Assembly: GCF_020010905.1 (NCBI RefSeq)
Contig: NZ_JAGJBY010000002.1
Span: 558,001 to 622,000 of the forward strand
Direction: 5' to 3'
Length of the DNA stretch: 64,000 bases
DNA from: Streptomyces acidiscabies
Lineage (GTDB): Bacteria; Actinomycetota; Actinomycetes; Streptomycetales; Streptomycetaceae
Of this stretch, positions 24,907 to 34,183 are shown piece after piece. The number at the start of each line of letters is the position of its first letter. Position 1 is the stretch's first letter. Under the pieces are notes generated by a model. That model saw only the letters and a program-made list of their open reading frames with translations. It was not told where the DNA came from and made no database searches. The position numbers and the translations under genes were made by a program.

Positions 24907-26562
24907 GTGAGCAGGCATAGGCACAAGCGCGGCAAGCGGCAGGGCGGTGGGCGGCGGGGAGCCGTCGTCGCCGGGGCGTTCGTGGTGACCGTGGGGCTCG
25001 GGGTGGGGGTCGGGGTGTGGGCCTCGTCCGGGTCCTCGGGGTCCGGGTCGCCGACCGAGGCGTCCGCGCGGGCCTCCCGTAGTACTGCTAGTACTGCTAG
25101 TACTGGGCCCAGCGCCTCCCGTTCCGTCCGGCCCCCCTCCTCCTACCCCCTCTCCACCAGCCCCCGCACCATCCCCGCCGTCGCCTCCCACACCCCGGCG
25201 CGCGGTCCCGGGTGGCGGCCCGCGCGGGGCTTCCGGGTCGTCGTCGTCGACGACTCCCGGCTCGCGGACGAAGGGCAGCTGATCGCCGGGGAGTTGGGGA
25301 TGTCGTACGGGGGTGAGGCGGCCGACAGCCGGGACGGCGACGTACGGCTCGAACTCGGCGAAGAGGGGCCCTCGGAGTCGTACAGCATGACCGTGAGCGG
25401 GGGGAAGGTCACCGTCAGCGGGGCGTCCGAGGCGGGGGTGTTCTACGGGACGCGGACGCTGAAGCAGGAGGTGCGCGGGGGCGGGGCGGCGCCCGAAGGG
25501 GTCGTGCGGGACCGGCCCGCCAAGCCCGTACGGGGGTTCATGCTCGACATCGCGCGCAAGAACTTCTCGGCGTCCTGGATCGAGGACCGGGTACGGGAGC
25601 TGGGCGACCTGAAGTTCAATCAGCTCGGGCTGCACTTCTCCGACGACCAGGGGTTCCGGATCGCCTCCGATTCGCACCCGGAGGTCGTGTCGAAGGTGCA
25701 TCTCACCAAATCCGAGGTGAAGTCGATCGTCTCCCTCGCGGCGTCCCGGCATATCGAGATCGTGCCGGAGATCGATTCGCCGGGGCACCTCGGGGCGGTC
25801 ATCTCGGCGCACCCGGAATTGCAGCTCCGCAATGTGAACGGCGTGCCCACGAAAGGCGCCGTCGACATCTCCAAGGGCGCCTCCGCGCAGATCGTCGACG
25901 AACTGCTCCGTGAATACGCGGAGTTGTTCCCCGGCTCTTCCTGGCATCTCGGCGGCGACGAGTACCAGGCCCTGACCGTGCCCAACCCCGGCGCCCTCTA
26001 CCCCCAGCTCGCCGCCGCCGCGCGGAACGAGTACGGGGCCGGTGCGGGCGTCGCCGATCTCGCCACCGCGTGGCTCAACGACCGGGCGAAGGCGGTCGCC
26101 GGGCGGACCGTGCGGGCCTGGAACGACGGGTTCTACCGGGGGACGTCGGTCAAGGCCGCCGACGGGATCCAGGTCGCGTACTGGACCGGGAAGGAGTTGG
26201 GGGCGCGGAAACCGGTCGAGTATCTCTCCGCCGGGCGGAAGGTCGTCAATTACAACGACGAGTTCCTCTATTACGTGCTCGGGGAGCCGAACACCTTCGT
26301 CTATCCGACGGGGCAGCGGATTTACGAGCAGTGGAATCCTCGGGTGCTGCGGGGGGCTGCCGCGGTTCCCTCGTCCTACGATTCGCAGATTCTCGGCGGG
26401 GTTTTCGCCGTGTGGTGCGATCTGTCGCAGTCGCAGACGCAGGCTCAGGTCGCTGCGGGGATTCGGATGCCGTTGCGGGCGGTCTCGCAGAAGCTGTGGG
26501 ACTCCCGTACACCGGATTTGTCGTGGGCGCGGTTCCGGGAGTTGGCGGGGCGGGTGAGCTGA
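24907..26562 (+). CDS. secreted beta-N-acetylhexosaminidase (GH20)
   Basis: A 551-residue glycosidase that removes terminal N-acetylglucosamine or N-acetylgalactosamine, for example from chitin oligomers. It has a basic N-terminus and one hydrophobic segment (residues 19-39), then a Ser/Thr/Ala-rich linker. The linker contains a tandem Ser-Thr-Ala run from an imperfect AGTACTGCT repeat at 25080-25105. A GH20b-like domain precedes the catalytic TIM barrel with GFMLDIARKNFS, HFSDDQGFR and the catalytic pair Asp351-Glu352 in HLGGDEYQ. Later tryptophans (VAYWTGKE, VFAVWCDLSQ) fit the family. It is divergent from the UraD-like gene. Confidence 0.88.
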   Translation: MSRHRHKRGKRQGGGRRGAVVAGAFVVTVGLGVGVGVWASSGSSGSGSPTEASARASRSTASTASTGPSASRSVRPPSSYPLSTSPRTIPAVASHTPARGPGWRPARGFRVVVVDDSRLADEGQLIAGELGMSYGGEAADSRDGDVRLELGEEGPSESYSMTVSGGKVTVSGASEAGVFYGTRTLKQEVRGGGAAPEGVVRDRPAKPVRGFMLDIARKNFSASWIEDRVRELGDLKFNQLGLHFSDDQGFRIASDSHPEVVSKVHLTKSEVKSIVSLAASRHIEIVPEIDSPGHLGAVISAHPELQLRNVNGVPTKGAVDISKGASAQIVDELLREYAELFPGSSWHLGGDEYQALTVPNPGALYPQLAAAARNEYGAGAGVADLATAWLNDRAKAVAGRTVRAWNDGFYRGTSVKAADGIQVAYWTGKELGARKPVEYLSAGRKVVNYNDEFLYYVLGEPNTFVYPTGQRIYEQWNPRVLRGAAAVPSSYDSQILGGVFAVWCDLSQSQTQAQVAAGIRMPLRAVSQKLWDSRTPDLSWARFRELAGRVS

Positions 26563-26649
26563 GGGGGCCTGTGCTGCCGTTGCTCCCGTGCGAGAATGCG
26601 CGTTCCGGGTCTGGGGAGGCCCGGAATTCTCATTACTTGGGGGGATTTC

Positions 26650-27303
26650 ATGTCTGTTGCGTGGTTGCGTTCGCCGGTGTGGCTGGGGAGAGCCACGGCC
26701 GTGCTGCTCGGAGCCGTCGTCGTCGCGCGGGTGTTCTCGGTGTGGGTGGGGAGCGTGAGGTACGGCGCCTACGGCGACCTCGCGGACGGGATCGACAACG
26801 TCGAAGCCGCGGTGGACGCGGACCGGTTGCAGGATCTGGCGGCGATGATCCAGGCACCTCCGTTCATGGCCGTCATCGTCGTCTACCTCTGCTGGTTCTG
26901 GCGGGTCCGCGTGAACGCGGAGGTCTTCGAGCCGGGGGGACACGCCAAGACGCGGGGGTGGACCGTCGGCGGCTGGTTCATGCCGGTCCTCAACCTCTGG
27001 TTCCCGCGGCGGGTGATGGTCGACGTGTGGAAGGCGAGCGCGCCGCTGGGGCGGACGGTGTCGCATGGACTCGTCGATGCGTGGTGGGTGGCGTGGGTGC
27101 TGTCGATCTACTCCAGCTGGGCGATGGGAGTGAAGTACCGACGTGCGGAAACCGCTGCGGAGCTTCGGGAGTTCGCCGGGGTGACCATGGTCACGGACGC
27201 GATGGGGGCGCTGGCGGGGGTGCTGGCGATTCTTGTCGTGCTGCGGGTGACTCGGATGCAGAACGAGAAGGCGATGGCGAGGGCCGCGTTGCCGGTGGGG
27301 TGA
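26650..27303 (+). CDS. DUF4328-domain membrane protein
   Basis: A 217-residue protein with about four helices. The signature CWFWRVRVNAEVFEPGGHAKTRGWTVGGWFMPVLNLWFPRRVM (key residues Trp, Arg, Asn and the GWFxPxxNLWFP core) is typical of DUF4328. The ATG at 26650 has GGGGGG eight bases upstream, so it is preferred over an earlier in-frame ATG at 26596. Function unknown; such proteins are common in Streptomyces. Confidence 0.8.
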   Translation: MSVAWLRSPVWLGRATAVLLGAVVVARVFSVWVGSVRYGAYGDLADGIDNVEAAVDADRLQDLAAMIQAPPFMAVIVVYLCWFWRVRVNAEVFEPGGHAKTRGWTVGGWFMPVLNLWFPRRVMVDVWKASAPLGRTVSHGLVDAWWVAWVLSIYSSWAMGVKYRRAETAAELREFAGVTMVTDAMGALAGVLAILVVLRVTRMQNEKAMARAALPVG

Positions 27304-27334
27304 CGCCGGTGTCGTTGGGGGGCCTGTGAAGCGG

Positions 27335-27373
27335 GCGTCGACTGTGGGCGTCAACTGTGGGTGTCAGTTGTGG
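27335..27373. repeat. three tandem 13-base imperfect repeats
   Basis: GCGTCGACTGTGG, GCGTCAACTGTGG and GTGTCAGTTGTGG stand head to tail at 27335-27347, 27348-27360 and 27361-27373. They lie about 195 bases before the next gene and could be regulatory or a replication slippage product. Confidence 0.5.
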
Positions 27374-27566
27374 TCATCGACCCGGCATATGCCCCACCCC
27401 GCCTCTTTCCGTTTCCCGGCCGGTTTCTCCCCTCTCTCGGCCACTTCTGGCTGGAAATCTCCGTTCCGTTTGCCCTGGCGTATCGGGTGGTGGCCCTGTG
27501 AGACTGGGGCGCCACAGGGAAAAAGGGGCTTCGTACGGGGGTGGGGCCCAGGGGAGGGAGAAGTCG

Positions 27567-28118
27567 ATGAACCTGGTCGAACTGTTGGCGGGGGCCGACG
27601 AACTGACGCTGGCCGCGAGCGGGTTGGCTTGTTTGGATCGGTGCGTGTCTCTGCTGGGAGGCGACGACGAGGTCCTGAGACCTCTGTGGGGAAACCTCGC
27701 GCCCGGCGGCGACCCCGCCGCCTGGCCGGCCCTCCTCCAGCAGATCCAGTCGAAGCTGGACGGCTCCGCCGAGTCCGAGGACGACGCCGTACTCCTCACC
27801 CGCGCGATGCTCGACGGCACACCCGCCGAACGTACGGGGCAGGCGCTCCGCGACTGGGCCGACACCTGCTCCCTGGCGGCCCTCCGCGTCCACCTCCTCC
27901 TCGACCCGGCCACGGGCCCCGCGGAAATCCCCCGCGACGGCCACACCGAGGGCCTGCCGCCGCTGGTCGTCGCGGAACTCCGGCGGCAGGTGACGGTGTT
28001 GGAGGTGGTTGCGGGGCATGGGGGTGCGGGGTTGCGGCGGGCGGTGGATGTGTCCACGGAGGGGCGGCGGGTGGTGCGGGCGGTGGTTTCTCGGCGGGGG
28101 CGGGTGGCTGTTCCCTAG
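27567..28118 (+). CDS. hypothetical protein, mostly helical
   Basis: A 183-residue protein I cannot assign. The N-terminus MNLVELLAGADELTLAASGL reads as amphipathic helix, followed by DRCVSLLGGDDEVL and a region rich in Leu, Ala and Asp. No membrane segments, cysteine motifs or catalytic signatures are visible. The ATG at 27567 has GGGGAGGGAG seven bases upstream; the longer upstream frame has no such support. It converges on the lanthipeptide cluster, ending 20 bases from the ABC ATPase stop. Confidence 0.6.
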   Translation: MNLVELLAGADELTLAASGLACLDRCVSLLGGDDEVLRPLWGNLAPGGDPAAWPALLQQIQSKLDGSAESEDDAVLLTRAMLDGTPAERTGQALRDWADTCSLAALRVHLLLDPATGPAEIPRDGHTEGLPPLVVAELRRQVTVLEVVAGHGGAGLRRAVDVSTEGRRVVRAVVSRRGRVAVP

Positions 28119-28137
28119 ACCGGGAACGGGCAGGGGG

Positions 28138-28920
28138 CTACAGCCTTTCTCGTTCGAAGCGTTTCATCCGCTCCAGGACCTGGTCGGTGTCCGGGCGGCG
28201 GATCTCGTCCACGACACGGCCGTCGGCCAGGAACACGACACGGTCCGCGAAGGCCGCGGCGGCAGGGTCGTGGGTCACCATGACGATGGTCTGAGCCATC
28301 GTGCGGACCAGCTCACGGAAGAGAGCGAGCACCTCCGCGGCGGCCCGGGTGTCGAGGTTGCCCGTCGGCTCGTCCGCGAAGATGAGCTCGGGCCGGCCGG
28401 CCAGGGCCCGCGCACAGGCGACGCGCTGCTGCTGGCCGCCGGACAGTTCGCCGGGCCGGTGGGTGAGCCGCTGTTCCAGACCGAGTGTCGTCACCACCTG
28501 CTCCAGCCACCGCTGGTCCGGACGCTTGCCCGCGATGGTGAGCGGAAGGGTGATGTTCTCCGCCACCGTCAGGGTCGGCAGCAGATGGAACGCCTGGAAG
28601 ACGAAACCGATGCGCTCACGGCGCAGCAGGGTCAGACGCCGGTCCGAGAGCCGCGACAACTCGGCGTCACCGATGCGGACCGAGCCGGACGTCGGTGTGT
28701 CCAGTCCCGCCAGACACTGCATCAACGTCGACTTGCCCGATCCGGACGGCCCCATGATCGCGGTGAACCGCTCGCGCCGGAACGCCACCGAGACCCGGTC
28801 GAGGGCCACGACCCGGCGCGCGCCCGTGCCGTACACCTTGGTGAGATCCACCGCCGCCGCGGCCGAGTGCTGGTCGTAGGGCCCGGGGCCGGTGTCGCTG
28901 TGGGGATGTGCCGAGGTCAT
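28138..28920 (-). CDS. ABC transporter ATP-binding protein (MacB/LolD type) of the lanthipeptide cluster
   Basis: A 260-residue ATPase with Walker A GPSGSGKST, Q-loop FVFQAFHLLP, signature LSGGQQQRVACARAL, Walker B LIFADEPTGNLD and switch histidine VTHD. The type is that of ATPases that pair with FtsX-like permeases, and such a permease is encoded three genes upstream (32115-34070). It is the last gene of the cluster operon, overlapping the peptidase gene by an ATGA (28917-28920). Likely role: export of, or self-protection against, the mature lanthipeptides. Confidence 0.9.
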   Translation of the reverse strand: MTSAHPHSDTGPGPYDQHSAAAAVDLTKVYGTGARRVVALDRVSVAFRRERFTAIMGPSGSGKSTLMQCLAGLDTPTSGSVRIGDAELSRLSDRRLTLLRRERIGFVFQAFHLLPTLTVAENITLPLTIAGKRPDQRWLEQVVTTLGLEQRLTHRPGELSGGQQQRVACARALAGRPELIFADEPTGNLDTRAAAEVLALFRELVRTMAQTIVMVTHDPAAAAFADRVVFLADGRVVDEIRRPDTDQVLERMKRFERERL

Positions 28921-30884
28921 GCGGTGCTCCGTGGTGGTGGTTCGGACGGGCTGGGGGACAGGCCGGTTCGGGCGGCGAGGAAGGCCAGGACACGCGAGCC
29001 CAGCTGCCGTGCGGCGCTGCCCGACCGCCCCTGGTGCCCGGAGTTCTCCTGGTGGTCGAGGAGGATCGGCGCCGGGCCCGAGGTCGCCCGCTGGAGCGCC
29101 GCGCAGAGTTTCCACGCGTGCCACGGCGGGACCCGGGCATCCTGTCCGCCGGTGATCAGGAGAGTCGCCGGATACGGTTCGCCCTCGCGTACCCGGTGAT
29201 ACGGGGAGTACGTGAGGAGCGCCCGCAACGTGTCCGGGTCCGCGGGATCGCCGTACTCCGCACGCCAGAGCGGGCCGAGGCCGTCGACGTCGTAACGCGC
29301 CATGTCCGTCAGCGGAGCCGCGCAGGCCACCGCGGCGAAGACGGCGGGGGCGCGGACCAGGGCGCCGGCCAGCACCAGACCGCCGTTGCTGGCGGCCAGC
29401 GCCGCCAGCCGGCCCGGACGTGCCTCGCCGTGCGCGACCAGGTGCTGCGCCGCCGCGCACAGGTCGTCGACGGTGTCCGACTTGCCGGAGCCGCGCCCTG
29501 CCGCCGCCCAGCGCGGGCCGAACTCGCCGCCCCCGCGCGCGTGCACCCAGGCGACCCGGCCGCCGGCGGTCAGCCATGCCGCGGTGATCGGGTCCCAGGA
29601 GGGTTCGAGCGGTACGCCGAAGCCGCCGTAGACGGTGATCAAGGTCGGAACCGGACCTGCCTCGGGCACGGTCGGCAGGCCGTACGGGTCGCACACGGTG
29701 ACGGGTACGGCGGTGCCGTCGCGACTGGTGGTCGTCAGAACCCTGAGGGAGGACCGGTCGGCGGGGGCGGCGTCGACGGGCGCGCCGGCGACCACGCGGC
29801 GGACCCAGCGGCCGTGGACGGGGTCGTCGCCGAGGATCCACAGCGCGTCGCCGAGGCCGCCGTCGTCCCGGCGCGTGCAGGAACCGAGCCGCAGCCGGGC
29901 GTGCCAGGTGAAGGACGTGCTTTCCGCGTCCCCGCACAGGCTCCTGACATCGAGGTGACGGACGGTGCCGTCCTGCTTCAGGGCCATCAGGTACGGCGCC
30001 CCGGCCGGACCCAGCACGCGCAGGCCTCTGATCTCCGTCCCCGTTCCGGACGGAGCGGGGACGCCTGCGGTGAGACCGCGTTCCGGGGCCGAGAGGTCCA
30101 GTGCCGAGAGCTGCCCGTCCACCGCGAGATGCAGCGTGTCCTCGCCGAGGGCGAAGGCGGTGACGTTCGAGCCGTCCAGGGGAAGAGGCTGCCATTCCAC
30201 CGGACTTCGGCCGTCCCACCGTGTGCACCACCAGCGCGGCGACGGGGCGCCGGGAGTCCGGGTGCGCAGCAGCAGGTGGCCTTGCGGAGTGGTGTGCAGG
30301 GACAGCCGTACCGGTGCCGGGACCGGAAGCTCCAGGGTGCGCGGGGGGCCGCCGTCCAGGTGCCGGGCGCACAGTACGTGCTCGGTGCGCGTACCGGCGC
30401 TGTACAGCAGCAGATCCTGGAGGAAGGCGACGGCGGGGTGCGGTGCCGCCTCGGCCAGGTGCTGTGTGTCGCCGTCGACCGGGACCAGGGTGAGACCGCC
30501 GTTCTCGCGGCCGTCGTGGTGGAGCTGGACCACGACCGTCCGGCCGGTGGGGTCCGGCTGCCAGGACGCGATACGGACGTCCGAGGAACCGCCGGCCGTG
30601 TCGAGGAGGGTCCGGGTGCGGCCCTGCGTGTCGGACACGGTCAGCGCTCGGCTGCCGGACGTGGTCATGACGTGCTGGAACAGCATCCCGCCGGCTTCCG
30701 CGGGCGGGTCGAGCGGCCGGCCCGCCGTGGCATCGCCGATGCCGGCCAGCAGCGACTCCCAGGCGTGTTCCCCGGAGTGCTCCGCCCGCCGCTCCAGGAG
30801 GTGCCGCTGGGAGCGGAGCCAGGAGCGCGTCCGACGGGAGTCCTCCTCCAGCCAGCGGTACGGATCGGGTGCGGTGTCAGCCAC
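28917..30884 (-). CDS. prolyl oligopeptidase (S9 family), probable lanthipeptide leader peptidase
   Basis: A 655-residue serine peptidase of the prolyl oligopeptidase family. Residues about 80-380 fit the beta-propeller, and the C-terminal alpha/beta-hydrolase domain has Ser499 in AASNGGL, Asp582 in GGQDARVPP and His617 in SGHQGR. The oxyanion/propeller entry stretch ITVYGGFG precedes it. There is no signal peptide, so it acts in the cytoplasm unless exported otherwise. Prolyl oligopeptidases remove leaders in some class III lanthipeptide systems (FlaP, AplP). All four precursors here have an invariant Ala-Pro just before the ring motif. It overlaps the MFS gene by 8 bases and the ATPase gene by 4. 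Confidence 0.87.
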   Translation of the reverse strand: MADTAPDPYRWLEEDSRRTRSWLRSQRHLLERRAEHSGEHAWESLLAGIGDATAGRPLDPPAEAGGMLFQHVMTTSGSRALTVSDTQGRTRTLLDTAGGSSDVRIASWQPDPTGRTVVVQLHHDGRENGGLTLVPVDGDTQHLAEAAPHPAVAFLQDLLLYSAGTRTEHVLCARHLDGGPPRTLELPVPAPVRLSLHTTPQGHLLLRTRTPGAPSPRWWCTRWDGRSPVEWQPLPLDGSNVTAFALGEDTLHLAVDGQLSALDLSAPERGLTAGVPAPSGTGTEIRGLRVLGPAGAPYLMALKQDGTVRHLDVRSLCGDAESTSFTWHARLRLGSCTRRDDGGLGDALWILGDDPVHGRWVRRVVAGAPVDAAPADRSSLRVLTTTSRDGTAVPVTVCDPYGLPTVPEAGPVPTLITVYGGFGVPLEPSWDPITAAWLTAGGRVAWVHARGGGEFGPRWAAAGRGSGKSDTVDDLCAAAQHLVAHGEARPGRLAALAASNGGLVLAGALVRAPAVFAAVACAAPLTDMARYDVDGLGPLWRAEYGDPADPDTLRALLTYSPYHRVREGEPYPATLLITGGQDARVPPWHAWKLCAALQRATSGPAPILLDHQENSGHQGRSGSAARQLGSRVLAFLAARTGLSPSPSEPPPRSTA

Positions 30885-32118
30885 GCCGGGCCTCCATGGG
30901 CGGGACGTCGGCCGGGTCGGCGGGCACGGTGCGGCTGCCGGATGTCAGCCACCCCGCGACGGCGAGTAGCAGGACGAGTACGGCGACTCCGGTCACCGTC
31001 GGTGCCAGCCCGAACGCATGGGCGCTCGCCCCGGCGAGCGTGGGACCGAGCGGGGCGACCGCTTGGGCGAGGAACCCCCCGGCGCTGTGGACACGGCCCT
31101 GGAGCCTCGGCGGGGTGAGGCGCATCTGGGTCGACGAGATGATCACGGTGATCACCGGCCCCGCGGCGGCGGCCACCGCGAGCAGGAGGGCCGCCAGCCC
31201 CGTGCTGCGCGTGGTGGCGAAGCCGAGGAGTGCGACCGCGACGACCCCGGTGGCGAGTGCGACGCCCCGGCCGGCCGCGAGCCGTCGCGCCGCGGGAACG
31301 GCGAGCAGGGAACCCGTGAGGGCACCGGCTCCCAGGGCCGCCGTCTGCACCGCCACGTCCATGGAGCCCGCGCCGCCGTCCCCGGAGGAGGCGATGACCA
31401 CGATCAGCAGGCCGTTGAAGACCAGATTCAGCACGGTGGAATTGATCGCGCCGTAGCGCAGGAAGGGAGAACGCCACAGGAAGCGCAGACCTTCGAGCAC
31501 CGCGCGGAACGCGGGCTGCTCGTCCCGTCCGGCACCGGTCCCGGACGGCAGCAGGAAGGAGCAGCAGGCCGCGACGGAGTAGGTACCGGCGTCGGCACCG
31601 AACACCCAGGCGGCGTCGACCTTCAGCAGCACACCCCCCACGAGCGGCCCGACGATCAGCGCGAAGGCGGCGCGGCTCTGGAGCAGGGCCAGCGCTCTCG
31701 GCAGCAGGTCGGGCTGGACGAAGGCACGCACGGCCACGTTCTCGGCGGGCGCCAGGGTGCTGCCCACGGCGCCGAGCAGGAAAGCCGCGGCCAGCAGCAC
31801 CGCCGGGTGGCCGGCGTCCGCCCACTGGAGCAGGGCGAGCGCGCCGAGCACCAGTGCACCGAGCGCGTTGCAGACGAAGAGGAGCAGACGGCGCTCGTAC
31901 CGGTCCGCGAGCACTCCGGCGGGCAGCCTGGCCAGGACGATGCCGAGGGACAGGGCCGTACTGGTGAATCCGGCCTGCCGGACGTCGCCGCTCGCCTGGT
32001 AGGCGACCAGCGGCAGGGCGATGACCGAGGCCGCCGTGCCGACGGCGGAGGCGGACTCCCCGCAGAACAGCAGCCAGAACGTCGTACCGAGCCGCTGTTT
32101 CGGACGGGGCGGGCTCAT
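30877..32118 (-). CDS. MFS exporter of the lanthipeptide cluster
   Basis: A 413-residue major facilitator protein with about twelve helices. The loop between helices 2 and 3 reads RLPAGVLADRYERRLLL, the MFS motif A, and PRALALLQSRAAFALIVGPLVGG follows in helix 5, as in the MFS_3/enterobactin exporter-like group. The ATG at 32118 overlaps the permease stop by four bases (ATGA); its own stop overlaps the peptidase start. It may export the mature peptides or unmodified by-products, in parallel with the ABC pair. Confidence 0.85.
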   Translation of the reverse strand: MSPPRPKQRLGTTFWLLFCGESASAVGTAASVIALPLVAYQASGDVRQAGFTSTALSLGIVLARLPAGVLADRYERRLLLFVCNALGALVLGALALLQWADAGHPAVLLAAAFLLGAVGSTLAPAENVAVRAFVQPDLLPRALALLQSRAAFALIVGPLVGGVLLKVDAAWVFGADAGTYSVAACCSFLLPSGTGAGRDEQPAFRAVLEGLRFLWRSPFLRYGAINSTVLNLVFNGLLIVVIASSGDGGAGSMDVAVQTAALGAGALTGSLLAVPAARRLAAGRGVALATGVVAVALLGFATTRSTGLAALLLAVAAAAGPVITVIISSTQMRLTPPRLQGRVHSAGGFLAQAVAPLGPTLAGASAHAFGLAPTVTGVAVLVLLLAVAGWLTSGSRTVPADPADVPPMEARRG

Positions 32119-34070
32119 CCCGTCCTCCTGGCGAACTGTTCCTGGACGCTCGCCAGCGGACGGGCCGTCATCGCCGAGGGGACGGCGAGCGCCAGGACGG
32201 AGCCCAGGAGGACACCGGCGGTCCACGGCACGTCGAGGGTGGGCAGGACGCCGATGCCGAGAACCACGGCCAGCGGGACCAGACAGGCCAGGGTGGTGAC
32301 GGCGGCCAGGGCCACGCCGACCGCCGCCGTGCCCACCGACTCGTACAGCAGACAGCGCAGCAACTGGCCCTTGCCCAGGCCGAGGGCGCGGAGGTGGGCC
32401 TGCTGGGTGCGGCGGTCGCGCTGGGCCAGGGACGAGGTGTTGGCGGCTGCCAGCAGCGCGTAACCGGAGACGACGGCGACGATGAGGCGGGAGGCGAAGT
32501 CGTCGGCCGCGCTGCGCGGTTGCAGGTCGTGGAGGTACTGGTCCCGGGACATGACCGTCTGGCCGTGCGGCGCCGGCCAGGAGCGGTAGGAGCCGGTCAG
32601 CAGGATGCGGTCGGCGTACGGGGAGTCGGCGTGGTCCAGGGCCGTGGACCGGGAGACGACGAACTCCGGGAAGGCGATGTCCCGTTCGTAGACGGCCACC
32701 AGCGTCAGCGTCGTCCTCGAACCGTCGGTGAGGGTGAGGCCCACCCGGTCACCGACGTGCCACTTCTGGGCCTCGGCCACCGCCGAGCCCGCCGCGAAGG
32801 TGCCCTCCCGCACCGCGGACAGGTCGCCTTCCCGCCCGTCGAGGTCGAGGACCCCGGCGAGCGAAGGGCCGTCGACCCCCCATGCCTTCACCGCCTTGGG
32901 GCTGCTGTCGAGGTCGGTCGGCGGCGCGGTGACCTCGGCGGCCACCAGCGCGGTCGCGGTGCCGCCGGGGAACGTCGTCCCCGGATCGGCGGGCAGCCGG
33001 GTTCCGGGAGCGGCGGTGACGACTCCGGCGGCGCGCAGCCCGTCCTCCGTCTCGCGCTGGACCGCCGTACCCATGGTGGCCCCGGCGCCGAGCAGGCAGA
33101 CGGCGATTCCCACGGCGAGCAGGACGGGTACCGCCATGGCCGTCGTCCGGGCGGGCGCCGCGCGCAGACCCGCCGCGGCGATCCGGCCGACCTGCCGGTC
33201 CACGACCCGCAGGACGCCGCAGACCGGCAGGAGCAGGGGCGGCACGATCCACGGGGCCAGGACCGCGAGCGTGGGGATCAGCATCAGTGCGAGGCCGGGG
33301 GCGACAGCGGCGCGCACCGTGGCCGGGAGGTCCATGAACGCCATCACGTACAACAGCGGTGCGCACAGCATGAGCGCCATGGCCAGACCGGTGAACCCCC
33401 GGGCCGTGCTGCGGGAGGTCGCCGAGGCGGCCTCCGCGTCCTTCATGAGCGCACCGGGGCTCACCCGGCCCGCCGCGAGGACACTGGCCAGGGCCGCCAG
33501 GACGGCCACGGCAGCGGTGGCCGCGCAGACGCCTGCGGCCACTGTCCAGGTCGCGCCGGCCGATGGCAGTCCGGCCGTCCCGGGATAGAGCCGGCGGTCC
33601 TCCAGCAGACGGTGTCCGAGCCGGGCCAGCGGCACCATGCCGACGGCCGTGCCCACGGCGGCCGACAGGAACGCGAGTCCCGCCACGTCACCGGCGACGA
33701 GGACCCGAAGACGCCCCGACGTGACACCGAGGGCGCGCAGCACGGCGAACTGCCCGAGCCGTTGCCCCGTCCACAGGGAGACGGTGGAGCCGATCACCAT
33801 CACCGCGCACATCAGGAGCAGGGACAGCAGCAGGGACAGCAGATCCTGGGCGTCCCGCGTCTCGTCGGCCGCCACGGAGTTCTCGGGAAGGTCCAGGCCG
33901 GTGGTGCCGAGATACAGCAGGACACACGCGCCGAGGCCCGCCGCGGTCACGGCACAGGCCAGCGCGGCGCCGGCCAGGCGGCCGGGGTGGGCCCGCGCCT
34001 CGGAGACGGCCAGGCGGCGCATGCTCGTCGGACCGACGAGGGAGGCTGGGGGGCGGGACGCAACGGGCAC
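32115..34070 (-). CDS. FtsX-type ABC transporter permease of the lanthipeptide cluster
   Basis: A 651-residue permease with two FtsX units. An N-terminal helix (LAGAALACAVTAAGLGACVLLYLG) is followed by LLSLLLSLLLMCAVMVIGSTVSLW...GQFAVLRALGVTSGRLRVLV, three more helices, a second helix block, an extracytoplasmic domain of about 190 residues and a final repeat (ALLAAANTSSLAQRDRRTQQAHLRALGLGKGQL). The GTG at 34070 is preceded by AGGACAGAGGACA; an ATG at 34022 is an alternative. It is separated from the last precursor gene by a strong hairpin, but is coupled to the MFS gene downstream. Confidence 0.85.
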   Translation of the reverse strand: MPVASRPPASLVGPTSMRRLAVSEARAHPGRLAGAALACAVTAAGLGACVLLYLGTTGLDLPENSVAADETRDAQDLLSLLLSLLLMCAVMVIGSTVSLWTGQRLGQFAVLRALGVTSGRLRVLVAGDVAGLAFLSAAVGTAVGMVPLARLGHRLLEDRRLYPGTAGLPSAGATWTVAAGVCAATAAVAVLAALASVLAAGRVSPGALMKDAEAASATSRSTARGFTGLAMALMLCAPLLYVMAFMDLPATVRAAVAPGLALMLIPTLAVLAPWIVPPLLLPVCGVLRVVDRQVGRIAAAGLRAAPARTTAMAVPVLLAVGIAVCLLGAGATMGTAVQRETEDGLRAAGVVTAAPGTRLPADPGTTFPGGTATALVAAEVTAPPTDLDSSPKAVKAWGVDGPSLAGVLDLDGREGDLSAVREGTFAAGSAVAEAQKWHVGDRVGLTLTDGSRTTLTLVAVYERDIAFPEFVVSRSTALDHADSPYADRILLTGSYRSWPAPHGQTVMSRDQYLHDLQPRSAADDFASRLIVAVVSGYALLAAANTSSLAQRDRRTQQAHLRALGLGKGQLLRCLLYESVGTAAVGVALAAVTTLACLVPLAVVLGIGVLPTLDVPWTAGVLLGSVLALAVPSAMTARPLASVQEQFARRTG

Positions 34071-34105
34071 TGTCCTCTGTCCTTCACGGGGCGTAATCTG
34101 GAAGG

Positions 34106-34144
34106 AGTCCGGGGAGGCCACCCATACCGTGGCCTCCCCGGACT
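34106..34144 (-). terminator. strong hairpin between precursor genes and transporter genes
   Basis: A 16-bp stem (34106-34121 with 34129-34144) with a 7-base loop lies after the fourth precursor and 36 bases before the permease start. On the minus strand no T-run follows, so it could act as a partial terminator or mRNA stabiliser, keeping precursor expression above that of the transporters. Confidence 0.75.
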
Positions 34145-34183
34145 TGTCTGCCGCGCGGGTACGCGGCGGGCCGTGACCGTGCG

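Noticed and set aside
25080..25105. Tandem AGTACTGCT repeat as a CRISPR or regulatory repeat
   Set aside because: It lies inside the hexosaminidase linker and encodes a Ser-Thr-Ala run; no spacers are present.
24904..27354. Long minus-strand frame opposite the hexosaminidase and DUF4328 genes
   Set aside because: The translation is Pro/His/Arg-rich shadow sequence; the plus-strand genes have clear catalytic and family motifs.
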